Below, one piece after another: positions 20,405-31,000 of a DNA stretch of 45,897 nt (position 1 is its first letter; each line of letters opens with the position of its first letter). The DNA lies in IMG/VR virus record IMGVR_UViG_3300042303_000215, positions 1 through 45,897 of that record. One strand, written 5' to 3'. The notes under the pieces were generated by a model. It was given only the letters and a program-made list of their open reading frames with translations. It made no database searches and was not told the origin of the DNA. Both the position numbers and the translations under genes were made by a program. Source of the stretch: a virus.

Positions 20405-21481
20405 TTAGCCCTCGTACAGAATGTTGACGGTGCCGGCGTTAAAGGTGTCAGTGCCGTTGACGGTGGTTATGCGGACGCGATCGAGAGCGGCGGACAGCTC
20501 TTTGCGTCCACCACCGAACAGTGGAATACTTGTGACTCCGTCAACAGTGCTCATCGAATGAGACGATACCCATTTATTACCCGATATGTTTGCAATGGTC
20601 ATAATGCCATCACGCAGATAACCTGCGCCACCGGCAAAAAGACCAAAACCAGAACTGAAACCACCAGACGAGGAGCCAGCTGGAAGTACATAGCCACTGG
20701 TACTTAGATAACCTGTTGTTTCAACTCCCCCTGAGTCGCCTAACTGCACTTGGACAAAAGAAGTTCCGTTTGTTGAAACCTGATCAAACATTACCGTAAT
20801 TCGCTTCACCCAGGTGGGGATACTGGTGAAATCGATTGCCGTGCCGCTGGTGGTCGCAACAGCAGTGGCACCAGTGATCGCCGCACCCTGCGCCAACAGC
20901 GTCGCCCACCCCAGTACGTTGCTCCCGTTGGTGGTGAGCCCCTGCCCTGCGGTGCCATCTGTCGCCGGCAGCGACCACACCCGGTTTGTTGTGACCGTTG
21001 CCGGGGCCTGCAGGCCGACGTAGTGGCTGGAATCTGAATCCCAGAACCGCACATCGTCCTGGGCTGCCAGGTTGAGCCCGTTGCCGTCAAACCAGGCAGT
21101 CAGCGCCCCGGCAATCGCCACGCCCAGTTCGTTGAGCGCTTTGGAATACAGGCCCGTGTTGGAATCTCCAGCCACCGCCATCCCTGGCGCTGCTGCCGTG
21201 CCTGCCGCCACCAGCAGTGGCCCGGTCATCGTGCCGCCCGCACGGCTCAGCAGGCCCAGGCCTACATCAGCGAGGGAGCCCAGAACAGTCCAGGCCGAAT
21301 TAGAAGCATTCCTGATCTTCAGCTGCCCCGCCGTTGTATCCGCCCACAGCTGATAGGCATACGTCGGGTTGGGTTCATTCGCGCCGCTGTTCTGACTGAC
21401 AATCGCGGCAAGTGCGTTGTTCAGGTCAGCGCGGAATCCAGCGCCAGACTGATTAGCGACGCTGTAGTCGTGTTGTGCCAT
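20405..21481 (-). CDS. Tail fibre protein
   Basis: 358 residues. The N-terminus (MAQHDYSVANQSGAGFRADL, then YAYQLWADTTAGQLKIRN) is a conserved fibre-attachment module I recall in phages of cyanobacteria and other bacteria. Collagen-free repeats rich in G, A and T follow, and the C-terminal ~160 residues (from WVKRITVMFDQVSTNG) form a beta-rich domain that probably binds the receptor. DNA for that last part is visibly more AT-rich than its surroundings (about 20440-20800), a common sign of exchange of host-range domains. It joins the J gene by TGATG. Confidence 0.87.
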   Translation of the reverse strand: MAQHDYSVANQSGAGFRADLNNALAAIVSQNSGANEPNPTYAYQLWADTTAGQLKIRNASNSAWTVLGSLADVGLGLLSRAGGTMTGPLLVAAGTAAAPGMAVAGDSNTGLYSKALNELGVAIAGALTAWFDGNGLNLAAQDDVRFWDSDSSHYVGLQAPATVTTNRVWSLPATDGTAGQGLTTNGSNVLGWATLLAQGAAITGATAVATTSGTAIDFTSIPTWVKRITVMFDQVSTNGTSFVQVQLGDSGGVETTGYLSTSGYVLPAGSSSGGFSSGFGLFAGGAGYLRDGIMTIANISGNKWVSSHSMSTVDGVTSIPLFGGGRKELSAALDRVRITTVNGTDTFNAGTVNILYEG

Positions 21482-24400
21482 CAGATAACCTCCAAGCCGT
21501 AGCCCGTTGCTACATAGGTAAAGGTTCGGCTGATCATGGCAGCAGCGCTATTGTAGAAAGTGATCTGGAAACCAGTTCGTGACTGGTCGCTGATCACATA
21601 GTAGTCACCACTGCTCATGTTGTACGCCGTGATCCCTACCGCTGGCGCTTGGTAGAACGGCGATGCATAAGTCACAGTGCAGGTAGCCGCACCGCTGGTG
21701 ATCGAGCCCGTTGATTCGGTACGTTGCTGCAGCTCCAGCTCCGCTCCAAGCTCGTCAATGATGATGTTCTGGTCTTCCGAGCGACTGGTGGCTACAGCCT
21801 TGAACTGAAATGCCCGCCCACGATGCAAGGCATTCACGAACTCTCGCCAATCGCTCCAGACCGGCGAACTGCCAGGGTTATCATTGGTTGAGCGCACATA
21901 CAGTGCTGCGTTTACTTGATCCAAGGTGTCGCCCTCGATTGTGTTCCAGCTGTCGATCTGATCGGTCAGGTCATCCCATGAGTTACCTGGCTCATAGGGC
22001 GATGTCCTGAAATATCGCCGCATGTTTAGGTCATACACTCCGCCTAGATCAAACGTGCTGCCAAACTCATACTCACCAGTTCCAGCAATGCTACCCACGG
22101 CGTCAACTGTGCCGAGGCCATCCCAGTTGCCGTCAGGCGCAAACTCATCAACGGCTTGGCCGATAGTGAGAATCAGCCCGTCTCGCTCTAGGCTATAGGC
22201 CATATTGACCGAGTTCCCAGAGAACGGCGGCGATTCCTGATCCTCTCGGTAACTTTGCACCAGCAACCTGGGCTGTGGTGTTGGTAGGTCAACGCTTGCT
22301 GTAGCAGCAATAGCAGAGCGATTTCCTGAATCATCTTCAAACTTCAGTAAATACGTACCTTCCAGCAGCGGCACCTGTTTCTGTGTCTGGCTACCAGCAG
22401 CAGCGGCCACGATTTCCTGGCTTTCGCTCCAGGTTGCGCCACTAAGTAGTACAGAGTGCCGAATCAGTACCTTGCCGCCAAGTACCACATCCAGTTCAGT
22501 GCTGCGATCCCAGCTGATGATTGCACTAGCGCCATCGACGGGGATCAGCGACAGGCCTGTCACGCTGGCCGGTGGTGCGGTCTTGCCGAACGCCTGCACG
22601 GTTACCTTGGCGGGCTCGATGGACTGCCGCAGCGCCGCGTTGAGGCTATAGACCTGCACCTCGTAGACGCCGGCCGTGGTGTCGAGGATCTCGTAGTCGG
22701 GCCGGGCTTGCGTGCTGGTCGTCCAGTTGCCGTCCTGAGGGCGCCAGCGCACCCGATACTCATTGACGCCAACCACAGGCTGCCAGCTGATGATCAGCTT
22801 TGCAGCCGCACGGCCACTCAGTTCATAGAGCGTTTCGGTGGCCTGCAGATTGGTCGGCGCCGCCGGGATGATGTTCAGGTCTGTGATGTCACGCTGCGCC
22901 AGCGGACGATCGCGCTCGATGTAGTCGTACTTGCTGGCGTTATACGCCAGAGCACTGATTGCGTACTTTGCGCCTTCTTGCTCTGTGACGCTCAGCACCC
23001 GCCAGGTTGAGGTTTGAATGTTCGAGGTCTGGTAGACCCAGACGCTGTTCGGATTGGGCGCTGCAGTGAGCGGCGTGGCCAAGGGCACCACGTTGCCGCT
23101 GATGCTGGCGACGCCACGGCTCTCGACTGTGCCGTTGGGCAGGATCACCGAGAGGGTGGCGGCTGCACCCGCTACTAGCCCACTGGCATCATCGACCGTG
23201 ACTGCGTTGGTGGTGGCTGCCGTGATCCGCCCGCCGCGTCGTGAGCCAGCTTTTACCGGGTCGCTGATCTCGATGATCTGCCCAGGCCGCACCACCACGC
23301 CCGCGTCGATCGAGGCGGAGAAGGTAACCACCTCGCTTTCGTACTGCTCGGAGTAGAGCAGCCACTCGCCGATGCGATTGGCCTGGCCACGGGATGTACA
23401 GGCGAAGGCGGAAATCTCGCGGGTGACGACTCCGTATTTGGCGATGGCGGCCTGGTCCTCCACCACCTCGAAGGCCATGTCCCGCAGGGTGGTGTCGTAG
23501 TAGCTGACCACCGCCACGGTGGGGCGGATCTTGCGACTGCTGGAGCTGTAGCTGAAGCCCTCCTCGGAGACGTTGGCCAGCGTGAACAGGTAGGCCGAGT
23601 CGCCGGGCCTGTCCTGGCTGGCCGTCAGGCTGCCGGTGCTCCAGTACGGCATGGCCCGGAACACCGAGCACATGTCGTTGATCAGCTTGTAGGCCTCCTC
23701 TGCCGTCTGCATGTTGACGTTGCAGGAGAAGCGGGGCTCGGTGCCCCCGAAGCCATCAGGGACCAGCTGGGAGCAGTATTGGGACGCTGAAAAAAATGCC
23801 CACTTGTCCAGCTGCGCCGCCTTGACGTGATCGCCGAACCCGTAGCGGGTCGAGGTGAGCAGATCCCACAGGATCCAGGAAGGATCACTACACCACTGGG
23901 CCGCGCCGAAACTGCCGTTCCAGATACCCGAGTAAATCAGCCGGCCATTGCTCTGATCCACCGTCGCGTTCGACGGGATGCGCACCTTGATGCCCCGGAT
24001 CAGGTAGGCGCGGGAGGGGATCGAGTTGAACTGCTCGGCATCCACCCGCAACGCCACGAGAGCACTGTTGGGGTATCTGAGTTTTGCCCAGACGATCTCG
24101 GTGTAGCTGGACCAGCTGAAGGCATTCAGCAGCTTGGCGCTGCTGCTGTCGGGCGTGATTCGCACCACCCGGATACTTGCTGGCCTTGTGGCCGCCAGGT
24201 TCAGCATGTAGTCACGCTGATAGGTATCGCCGGTGCGGCCGCTGATTGTGTCGTCTACTACGGTGCTGTAACTGCCACCGCCGTAGGAGACTTGAATCTG
24301 TAGGCGCACGCTGGTGCCCTCGATGTCGCCCTTGTCGTTGAACAGCTGCAGCTGGGGGATCGTGATCGTGACTCGCGCAGCGTCTACAGCGGGATCGGTA

Positions 24401-24756
24401 ATGGTGCGAGTGATCGGTGTGCCCTGCTGCACTTGCACGCCCACCGGCTGCTCGTTCTCGACTGCGTTAGAGCCGGGAATGTATGCCTGGCTTTGCGTGC
24501 CGTTACGGGTGACGATCTGGAAGTTTTTGAAGTTGTAAGACCCGTCGGCATTTTGGACAGGAGTATTGTTTAGGAAAATCGACTGCAGACCATTTTTCAG
24601 CCCCTCGATTTCGCCTTCGCTAATCAAGTCCAGCACGGAGGCATATTGCGTGCTGTTGAGGTTGTCCGCAGCCTCAGTTGGCGTGCGCTGTGCGCCACCC
24701 CCGCCGCCGCCCTTGCCACTGCCGCCGCCGCCAGCTGCTCCAATAATGCGCGTCAT
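21481..24756 (-). CDS. J: Tail tip host-specificity protein J
   Basis: 1091 residues, close to lambda gpJ in length. The N-terminus has the glycine run of many J proteins, then TQYASVLDLISEGEIEGL and a QSIFLNNTPV segment typical of the family. The body includes the hub/tail-tip region (WDLLTSTRYGFGDHV) and at ~640-830 fibronectin type III repeats (PTNLQATETLYELSG, PASVTGLSLIPVDGA). J forms the tail tip and contacts the receptor. It starts 3 bp after the gpI-like gene. Confidence 0.93.
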   Translation of the reverse strand: MTRIIGAAGGGGSGKGGGGGGAQRTPTEAADNLNSTQYASVLDLISEGEIEGLKNGLQSIFLNNTPVQNADGSYNFKNFQIVTRNGTQSQAYIPGSNAVENEQPVGVQVQQGTPITRTITDPAVDAARVTITIPQLQLFNDKGDIEGTSVRLQIQVSYGGGSYSTVVDDTISGRTGDTYQRDYMLNLAATRPASIRVVRITPDSSSAKLLNAFSWSSYTEIVWAKLRYPNSALVALRVDAEQFNSIPSRAYLIRGIKVRIPSNATVDQSNGRLIYSGIWNGSFGAAQWCSDPSWILWDLLTSTRYGFGDHVKAAQLDKWAFFSASQYCSQLVPDGFGGTEPRFSCNVNMQTAEEAYKLINDMCSVFRAMPYWSTGSLTASQDRPGDSAYLFTLANVSEEGFSYSSSSRKIRPTVAVVSYYDTTLRDMAFEVVEDQAAIAKYGVVTREISAFACTSRGQANRIGEWLLYSEQYESEVVTFSASIDAGVVVRPGQIIEISDPVKAGSRRGGRITAATTNAVTVDDASGLVAGAAATLSVILPNGTVESRGVASISGNVVPLATPLTAAPNPNSVWVYQTSNIQTSTWRVLSVTEQEGAKYAISALAYNASKYDYIERDRPLAQRDITDLNIIPAAPTNLQATETLYELSGRAAAKLIISWQPVVGVNEYRVRWRPQDGNWTTSTQARPDYEILDTTAGVYEVQVYSLNAALRQSIEPAKVTVQAFGKTAPPASVTGLSLIPVDGASAIISWDRSTELDVVLGGKVLIRHSVLLSGATWSESQEIVAAAAGSQTQKQVPLLEGTYLLKFEDDSGNRSAIAATASVDLPTPQPRLLVQSYREDQESPPFSGNSVNMAYSLERDGLILTIGQAVDEFAPDGNWDGLGTVDAVGSIAGTGEYEFGSTFDLGGVYDLNMRRYFRTSPYEPGNSWDDLTDQIDSWNTIEGDTLDQVNAALYVRSTNDNPGSSPVWSDWREFVNALHRGRAFQFKAVATSRSEDQNIIIDELGAELELQQRTESTGSITSGAATCTVTYASPFYQAPAVGITAYNMSSGDYYVISDQSRTGFQITFYNSAAAMISRTFTYVATGYGLEVI

Positions 24757-24759
24757 GGA

Positions 24760-25416
24760 TCAGCCCTGCTTGAAGAACGCACCGAGAAGTTGCTCGTTGG
24801 TCAGTGTGCCGCCGGGTGACGAACTGCCGTTGTCTGTCACCTGCACCGTATCGATACCAGCGGAAATCACCACAGATCCCACGACGGTTTCGCCGTAGAC
24901 GACAGGGACCGGCACACCCTGCCGTGAGGTATTTTGAACGCCAGAGAATGAGTAGGACTTGCGCGGATCAGCGTCGGTGTCTTTGCCTAGCGCTGATGGG
25001 TTGACTTGTGGTACAGGCGTCAGCAGCTGTGCTACGCCGCCGAGTACCAGGCTTGAGCCAACGCCGACAATCAGTCCGTATGCCGTTGGTCCAGCCCAAG
25101 CCTGAAAGCCTGGGATAAAGATTGCAGCAGCCAGAAGTGCCACACCGGCCACAATCCGCCCTACTGCACCAGCACCAGCCACCACCGGAATGATCTTGAT
25201 CTGCTGCTGACCGGCTGGATCGTGCAGTTCATCCTCCGCCAGTTCATACGTTCCCACACTCACCCGGTAGTGCTGGTCCGCCATGTGCTTCTCCAGCTGC
25301 GGGAAGTTGGCCAGCAGAAACCGCACGGCCTCAGCCGCACTTGCTACCTCTGCGCGGAATACCCGCTTGCCGAGAAACTTGGCCAGCCGCCCATAAACCC
25401 GGATCTCGCGCAACAT
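24760..25416 (-). CDS. I: Tail assembly protein I
   Basis: 218 residues. The N-terminus (MLREIRVYGRLAKFLGKRVF, then AAEAVRFLLANFPQLEKHM) matches lambda gpI, followed by a glycine/alanine-rich hydrophobic stretch (about 75-130) and a C-terminal domain with SYSFSGVQNTSRQGVPVPV. gpI takes part in tail-tip initiator assembly and is not kept in the virion of lambda. It sits in the canonical K-I-J order. Confidence 0.9.
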   Translation of the reverse strand: MLREIRVYGRLAKFLGKRVFRAEVASAAEAVRFLLANFPQLEKHMADQHYRVSVGTYELAEDELHDPAGQQQIKIIPVVAGAGAVGRIVAGVALLAAAIFIPGFQAWAGPTAYGLIVGVGSSLVLGGVAQLLTPVPQVNPSALGKDTDADPRKSYSFSGVQNTSRQGVPVPVVYGETVVGSVVISAGIDTVQVTDNGSSSPGGTLTNEQLLGAFFKQG

Positions 25417-25433
25417 GATCCAGCCTTGCCTTG

Positions 25434-26153
25434 CTACAGGCTACGGAACTCAGGATGGCGCAATCTGCGGCCAGTACATTTCTGGAGCCATTCGCCGTAC
25501 AGATCGCGGCTGCTTAGGCGTCCTCGAATGTGATGCAGCACCAGCTGATCGCCGATGTAGACCCCAACGTGGTTCAGGCCAGGGCCGCTGATGGCCATCA
25601 GCAAGGCATCACCCGGCTGCAGTTCTTCGTCAGCGCCAAGCTCGCGAAATCCAGCATCACGCCAGCAGCGATCAAACAGCGGATCCGCCTCAAAGGCTTG
25701 CGGTGTTGGTGGGCGTTCCCAGTCCGGCAGGGCCAGGCCGTGTTCGGCGTACCAGTCGCGCGTCAGTGCCCAGCAATCGGTAACACCCCACGTCCACTGG
25801 CGGCCGATCAGTGGCGCCTTATATCCCGAGGGGCTGCAGCCGCCCCACGCGCCCGTCTGCGGGCTGACAGTGTGCCAGGGCAGACCGCTGCGCTCGCACC
25901 CCACCAGGTCGGCCTCGCTGGGCTCTGGTGGCGTGATCGGGTGGCTGTGAACCACCGCCACGACCTCGCCTGCATCTTCGGCTGCTGCGTAGTCGGCGGG
26001 ATCGAGAATGAACTGCTCGAAAGGGTTGCTGGCCAGATTGCGGCAGGGCCAGTACCGCTCGCGACCCTTAAACACCACCACCAGGCCGCAGGATTCGGCA
26101 GGGACTGACGCGCGGGCGTGCTCAAGGGCTGCTGCTTGCGTGGCGTCGTTCAT
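25434..26153 (-). CDS. K: Tail tip protein K: JAMM peptidase plus NlpC/P60
   Basis: 239 residues from ATG 26153, overlapping the L stop as ATGA. The N-terminal JAB/MPN domain has E20 and H69-x-H71-x10-D82 ([14 protein letters not shown]), a complete zinc site. The C-terminal NlpC/P60 domain has C127 ([10 protein letters not shown]), H195 (NHVGVYIGD) and a third residue near H207-H208. In lambda K both activities are needed for tail-tip assembly, and the NlpC/P60 part may also cut peptidoglycan during entry. Confidence 0.92.
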   Translation of the reverse strand: MNDATQAAALEHARASVPAESCGLVVVFKGRERYWPCRNLASNPFEQFILDPADYAAAEDAGEVVAVVHSHPITPPEPSEADLVGCERSGLPWHTVSPQTGAWGGCSPSGYKAPLIGRQWTWGVTDCWALTRDWYAEHGLALPDWERPPTPQAFEADPLFDRCWRDAGFRELGADEELQPGDALLMAISGPGLNHVGVYIGDQLVLHHIRGRLSSRDLYGEWLQKCTGRRLRHPEFRSL

Positions 26154-27340
26154 GCGTAGAAGGTGCCCACACCAGGGAAGGAGCCAAAGGGCAGCTCTGC
26201 GTCGGCGCCAAAGCGCAGCTCGCAGCTGTTCAGCCGCTTGCCGCATTCATCACCGCTGGCCTTGATGTCATTAGCAAACTGAGGTGATACCTGCCAGGTG
26301 TTAAAAGCTGTGTTTCGTGCTGCTAGCGCTGTGTTGTAGCTCGATAGAGCGGTGTCGTAAGTTGCCAGTGTAGAGTTGTAGTTAGCTTGAGCTGTAGCAA
26401 CCTGCGAGTTATCGAAGACCCACCGCTGGATTGCGTATGAGTAAACAATGTTATTACCTCCGGCTCTCAGAGGGCCCAGTCGATATTCACTGCCTAGCGT
26501 GACATTGACGCCATTCCACTTAATGATCTCGCCACCGCCAAAGGTAGAGTATTGAATCAGGTTGTTGCTGTCATATCGAGTTTCCGCCAGCACCCACTGC
26601 CCCTGCGCGATGTTGAGCGCGTTCGTGGCTGCATTCAGGTTGTTTCTGGCGGTGGTCAGCGTCGCCGTTGCCGTCGTCAGCGTGGCTTCGGCGCTGTAGA
26701 AAGCCATTGCCTGCGCGGACAGGGTGACGCTAGGCAGCGGCCTGTCGTTGGCATCAGCAATCGGCTTACCGCTGTAGCCGCACTCTGCTGAGCGGTAGGT
26801 CCACTGACAGATCGAGCTGATGCACTGCCGCTTGGGGGCGCGCACGCCGGCCAGATCAAACGCTGCAGCCAGCTCGAACTCCACCACGTCGCGGGTCTCG
26901 ACCACCTTCCGATCGACGTAGTAGATCTCGCGCGGGAACTCGGCCGTGGGGTCTGGCGTGCCGTACGGGTTCACGCCGCCGGGGAAGTTGGCGCCGTCGA
27001 TGTAGCGGGCGAGTGTGCGAACGCGCGTCACCTTGGCGCCCTCCAGGCCTTCCGGCAGGCTGTCCAGCAGCGCCGTAATGGTGCCCATGATGTTGCTGCA
27101 GCGGATCTTTGGCCGCGGCAGCTGGCCGTTGCCGCTGTACTCGAAGCCATCGGCCTCGACCGGGAAGCGCAGATAGCTCTGTCCAGCCCAGACCAGCTGG
27201 CCGTTGTTGTTCAGACTGCTGCCAGCGTGGAATCGATAGGTTTCCGCCACGCCATGCTGAGCCGCGTTCAGCTCCAGCTCGAACAGCTCAATAATTGCAC
27301 TGGGCGCTGCGGATTGAAGGTCAGAAACCGGAATAGCCAT
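26150..27340 (-). CDS. L: Minor tail protein L with a large insertion
   Basis: 396 residues against 232 in lambda gpL. The family core is present: IELFELELN at the start, [20 protein letters not shown], and a cysteine cluster. C~172 and C~177 with a third in SAECGYSG are separated from the last two ([10 protein letters not shown], ~363-370) by an insertion of about 150 residues that looks like a helical hairpin or coiled coil ([20 protein letters not shown], then [19 protein letters not shown]). In lambda the cysteines bind an iron-sulphur cluster. The DNA of the insertion is AT-richer than its flanks. It shares one base with gene M. Confidence 0.85.
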   Translation of the reverse strand: MAIPVSDLQSAAPSAIIELFELELNAAQHGVAETYRFHAGSSLNNNGQLVWAGQSYLRFPVEADGFEYSGNGQLPRPKIRCSNIMGTITALLDSLPEGLEGAKVTRVRTLARYIDGANFPGGVNPYGTPDPTAEFPREIYYVDRKVVETRDVVEFELAAAFDLAGVRAPKRQCISSICQWTYRSAECGYSGKPIADANDRPLPSVTLSAQAMAFYSAEATLTTATATLTTARNNLNAATNALNIAQGQWVLAETRYDSNNLIQYSTFGGGEIIKWNGVNVTLGSEYRLGPLRAGGNNIVYSYAIQRWVFDNSQVATAQANYNSTLATYDTALSSYNTALAARNTAFNTWQVSPQFANDIKASGDECGKRLNSCELRFGADAELPFGSFPGVGTFYA

Positions 27341-28038
27341 CAGGGCTCAAATACACGCCGGAATGTTGCCTCGATGTTGTTGTTGTTAAACCTTCTGTAC
27401 TCTATGGACCACTCCGAACACACATAGCGGCCTGTTACACCGCTGCGTGGGTCGGTCCACTGAAACGCTTGCACGCCCCGCGCACCACGCAGATAGTTGC
27501 GGATCAGTGTTCGCTCGGCGTTGCTGCGGTTGCGAAACTGCAGCCGCCAGGATTCAGACTGCGCCTGCAGCCCAAAGGTGAACCGCTGCCGGTAACCCTC
27601 ACCAAAGGCCATGGTCTTTGCCTGGCCTTCGTAGGTCAGGTCAGCGGTGAAATCAGGCACAAACGAAAACGCCGTCGTGGGCGCTGCTGGCGTGGTCAGG
27701 TTCGGCCCGCCCGCGACGTACTGCAGCTCGAATGATGCGCGGATGGAGCTGAAGTTGCAGCTCTCCAGTGCTGTGGTCCAATCCGCGCACACGAACGACG
27801 CAGTCTCGCCAAATGGCGTGGTCCAGGTGAATGGCACTGCCCCGCGTCGGGCCTCCAGGTAGCTGAAAATTCCATTCCTGGTGGTGGCGGTCAGGGCTGA
27901 GAAGGACAGGTCCCACTTGTCCTCTTGGGCGTTGATGCCGAAGGTGGCCCGTTGCTCAGCCGAGAGCGCCGCCATGCGGTTCACCCGTGGTGCACTGCTC
28001 TCGGTGCAGGGGAAATCAGGGGTGAATGTGAATGTCAC
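27340..28038 (-). CDS. M: Minor tail protein M, apparently duplicated domain
   Basis: 232 residues, about twice lambda gpM (109). The two halves resemble each other: TFTPDFPCTESSAPRVNRM...FTWTTPFGETASFVCADW and SFVPDFTADLTYEGQAK...FQWTDPRSGVTGRYVCSEW, each ending in a strand with ASFELQY or ATFRRVF. gpM lies between tail tube and tip. A tandem copy could replace a dimer interface by one chain. The start overlaps the tape-measure stop by ATGA. Confidence 0.85.
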   Translation of the reverse strand: MTFTFTPDFPCTESSAPRVNRMAALSAEQRATFGINAQEDKWDLSFSALTATTRNGIFSYLEARRGAVPFTWTTPFGETASFVCADWTTALESCNFSSIRASFELQYVAGGPNLTTPAAPTTAFSFVPDFTADLTYEGQAKTMAFGEGYRQRFTFGLQAQSESWRLQFRNRSNAERTLIRNYLRGARGVQAFQWTDPRSGVTGRYVCSEWSIEYRRFNNNNIEATFRRVFEP

Positions 28039-31000
28039 GCCAGGATGCCTCCAGGGCGTTTGTGGTGCAGCAGCCGGGCATCCACTACGGCAGCCAGATC
28101 ACGCGCCAGCGCATTGCCCGCACCAGGGTCGCCGCTGGCCTTCGTGCCGCTGGCATCCACGTTGATCACCACATTGGTGGTGGCTCCGGAATTGCCACCC
28201 TGCAGCGCCACGGGGATCCGACGGCCATCGGGCAGTGGCACATAGGCCTCATTCATTGACCCCTCGCCAAACAGGGCCAGCTGGGGGCTGTTGGCGATGC
28301 CGCCTCGCGCGTAGGTCTTGAGCGGCAGCGGACCGGACGGGGACATGATGCCGCCGGTGGCGAAGTTGGAGTATCTCTGCATATCCGCAATGTTCAGACC
28401 GCCGCCGGCGCCGCCGCCAGGCACGGGCAGCAAGCTGCCAATCACGCCGCGAATTGCGCTGATCGCTTGCTCTACCACCAGGATTTGCACCAGCTGTTTG
28501 GCGATGTCTTGCAATACTCCAGACGCAATTTCCCGCAGGCTGTTCCCCCAGTTATCCGTGCCCTCGATGAGCACATTCATCGCAGAACTGAGCCCGCCGC
28601 CGATCGTGCCCGCCACGCCATCAGCCAGTTGCTTGTTGCGCTCGTAGGAGGCCTGCAGCCGCTCCAGCTGCTGCTGCTCAGCGGTCAGGCCGTCGATGAT
28701 TCCTGGCTGCGCAGCAAGGCGTGCCTGCACCGTGGCCAGCTGGCCTTCGAGCAGCCGCCTGTTTTCGGCGGTGAGGCCGGTGATGTTGAGCTGGTCCTCG
28801 ATCTCTTTTTTACGCTCGCTCAGTCGAGCGGACTCAATTTCCGCCATGCGCTCCAGGTCCACCCGCTGCTTGGCGATTTCCGGTGACAGGCCTGAGCGCT
28901 GCAGCTCCACCATCCGCTGGAAATCCGCCAGCTGCTCCTTGGCGCTGGCTTTCTGTTGGTCCAGATCACCAGTGATCCTGCTGATGAAGCTGTTTCCGCC
29001 AATCAGCTCGCCAAAATTCGCCCCCGTCTGCGCGGCGGTGTTCTGCCCCAGTGCTGCCATCAGATCGCGCCGGGCGCCTTCGATGCGGTCCATCCCAGGC
29101 GCGGGGCCTGTGGCGATCGCAGCCGATGCCCGTGCCGGTGCCCCCGACGGTCGCGCGGCAGACCCTGCCTGGAGGTGCAGGAGCCGCATCCGGCCTTGCG
29201 GGGTGTCGATCTCCACCGCATACCCGCCAGCACCGGTGAAGCCCAGATCGCGCAGCAAACTGGCGCCGCCCTTGAGGCTGATGCCGCTGCCGCTGGGGGT
29301 GCCGAAATCGATCCCCTTGTGGAAGCTACGGCCGAACAGACTGCGGGGTCCGTAGCCGCTGGTCACGCCGAACGATGACGGGTTGCGGCCGTTCACCGAC
29401 AGATATCGATCGGCATCGGCGGCGCTGATTCGGCGGCCATCAGACCACCGTGCGTCCAGGTGTGGGCCCGTGCTCTGGCCGGTGTTCCCCGTCCGGGCGA
29501 TCACGCCGCCGGCCATGGCGGCGCCGCGTTGCATGTTCTCCGCCATCTTCTCGGAGGCATCCACCAGGATGTCCCGGATCCCCTCGGCCACGCTGACCTT
29601 GTAGTCCTCAACGGCGCGCTCGATCTCCACCTTCCGATCGGTGGCCCGTTCCTCGATCTGAAGCTGTCGTTCTGTGAACCGTTGCCGTTCTTCGTTGATC
29701 AGCCGGCGCTCATCAATGCCGGCAGTGCTCAGCCCCGCTGCGCTCAGCTGTTGCCGGCGCGTCTCCAGCTCTGCATCACGTCGCTGATTCTCGATCTGCC
29801 GCCGGGCCTCTGCGGTGCTGCGCTCCAGGTCCAGCCGTTGGCGGGCTAGGTCTTTCTCCAGCTCGCCAGCGCGCTTGATCGACTGCTCACGGAACTCAGC
29901 CAGGCGGCGTTCGCTGTCGAGGCGAATCTTGGCCAGGTCGTTTTCGCTGTCCTTGGCTTCCTTGGCTGATTTCTTGCCCTCCTCGGCAGCGGCCCTGGCT
30001 CGGGCGGCATTGCGCTCCCCTGCGGCAGCATCGCGGGCTTGTTGTTGGGTGGGGCTTACCGCGTCGGGCGATGTGGTTCGCTGCTGTTGGAACTGCTGGA
30101 ACAGCTGTTCCTCGCGCTGCCTGAAGAACTGCTGCCGGCCTCCGAAATCAAGCAGCCCGAACGGCCTGGCGTTGGTGTCGCGCTCAGCCTGCTGCCGGGC
30201 GCGCAGCCGGTCCTGAATTGCCTGCTGCGCGCCTTGGCTGCCCGTCATGGCGCCGAAGGTCTGGTTTGCCGCCTCCAGCGCCGCAGTAACACCACGGATC
30301 GCAGCAACAGTGCTAGGGCCAAACACCCTGGCGACCGTGAGGCCGAAATTCTGGGTGGCCACCTGCAGATCCTTGACCGCCTGCGCGGAGGTGTTGAACT
30401 GCTCCTGCAGCTGGCCCAGCTTCTCGCCCCGGAGCTTCGCCAGCGCGCGGATCACGATGTCGGTTGTGATCTTGCCTTGCTCGCCGAGTTTCTTCAGCTC
30501 GCCGACGGTCACGCCCATTTCCTTGGCGATGGCCTGGCCCACGGCCGGGGCTTGCTCGCGAATCGAGCGCAGTTCATCGCCCTGCAATACACCAGCGCCG
30601 AGCGCCTGCTTCAGCTGCTGTAGTGCAAACGAGCTTTCTTGCGCTGTCGCCCCACTGGCCCGAGCTGCAGCAGTGAAACCGACAAACGCATCCTCGACTT
30701 CCTGCAGCGTGATCCCGGTAGGCCGGAGCGCTGCGTAGAGCTTGCTGAATCCATCCGACGCCTCAACCTGCGAAATCCGCAGCGTTGCCGCAATCCGCGC
30801 TGCCGACGCCTGCGCTTGGTTGTACTCGCCGAACTGATCCGTTAGGGCCTTCAGTCGGACTTGTGCGGTTTCGGCTTCGACCCCGACGCGGCTGGCGAGT
30901 GCTGCAGCGCCACCAATCGCCGCCACACCAGCGCCAGCCACAATGCCACCAGCGCCACCCGAGAACGCCAGCCCGCCAGCCAGTGCCCCTACAGCGCCTT

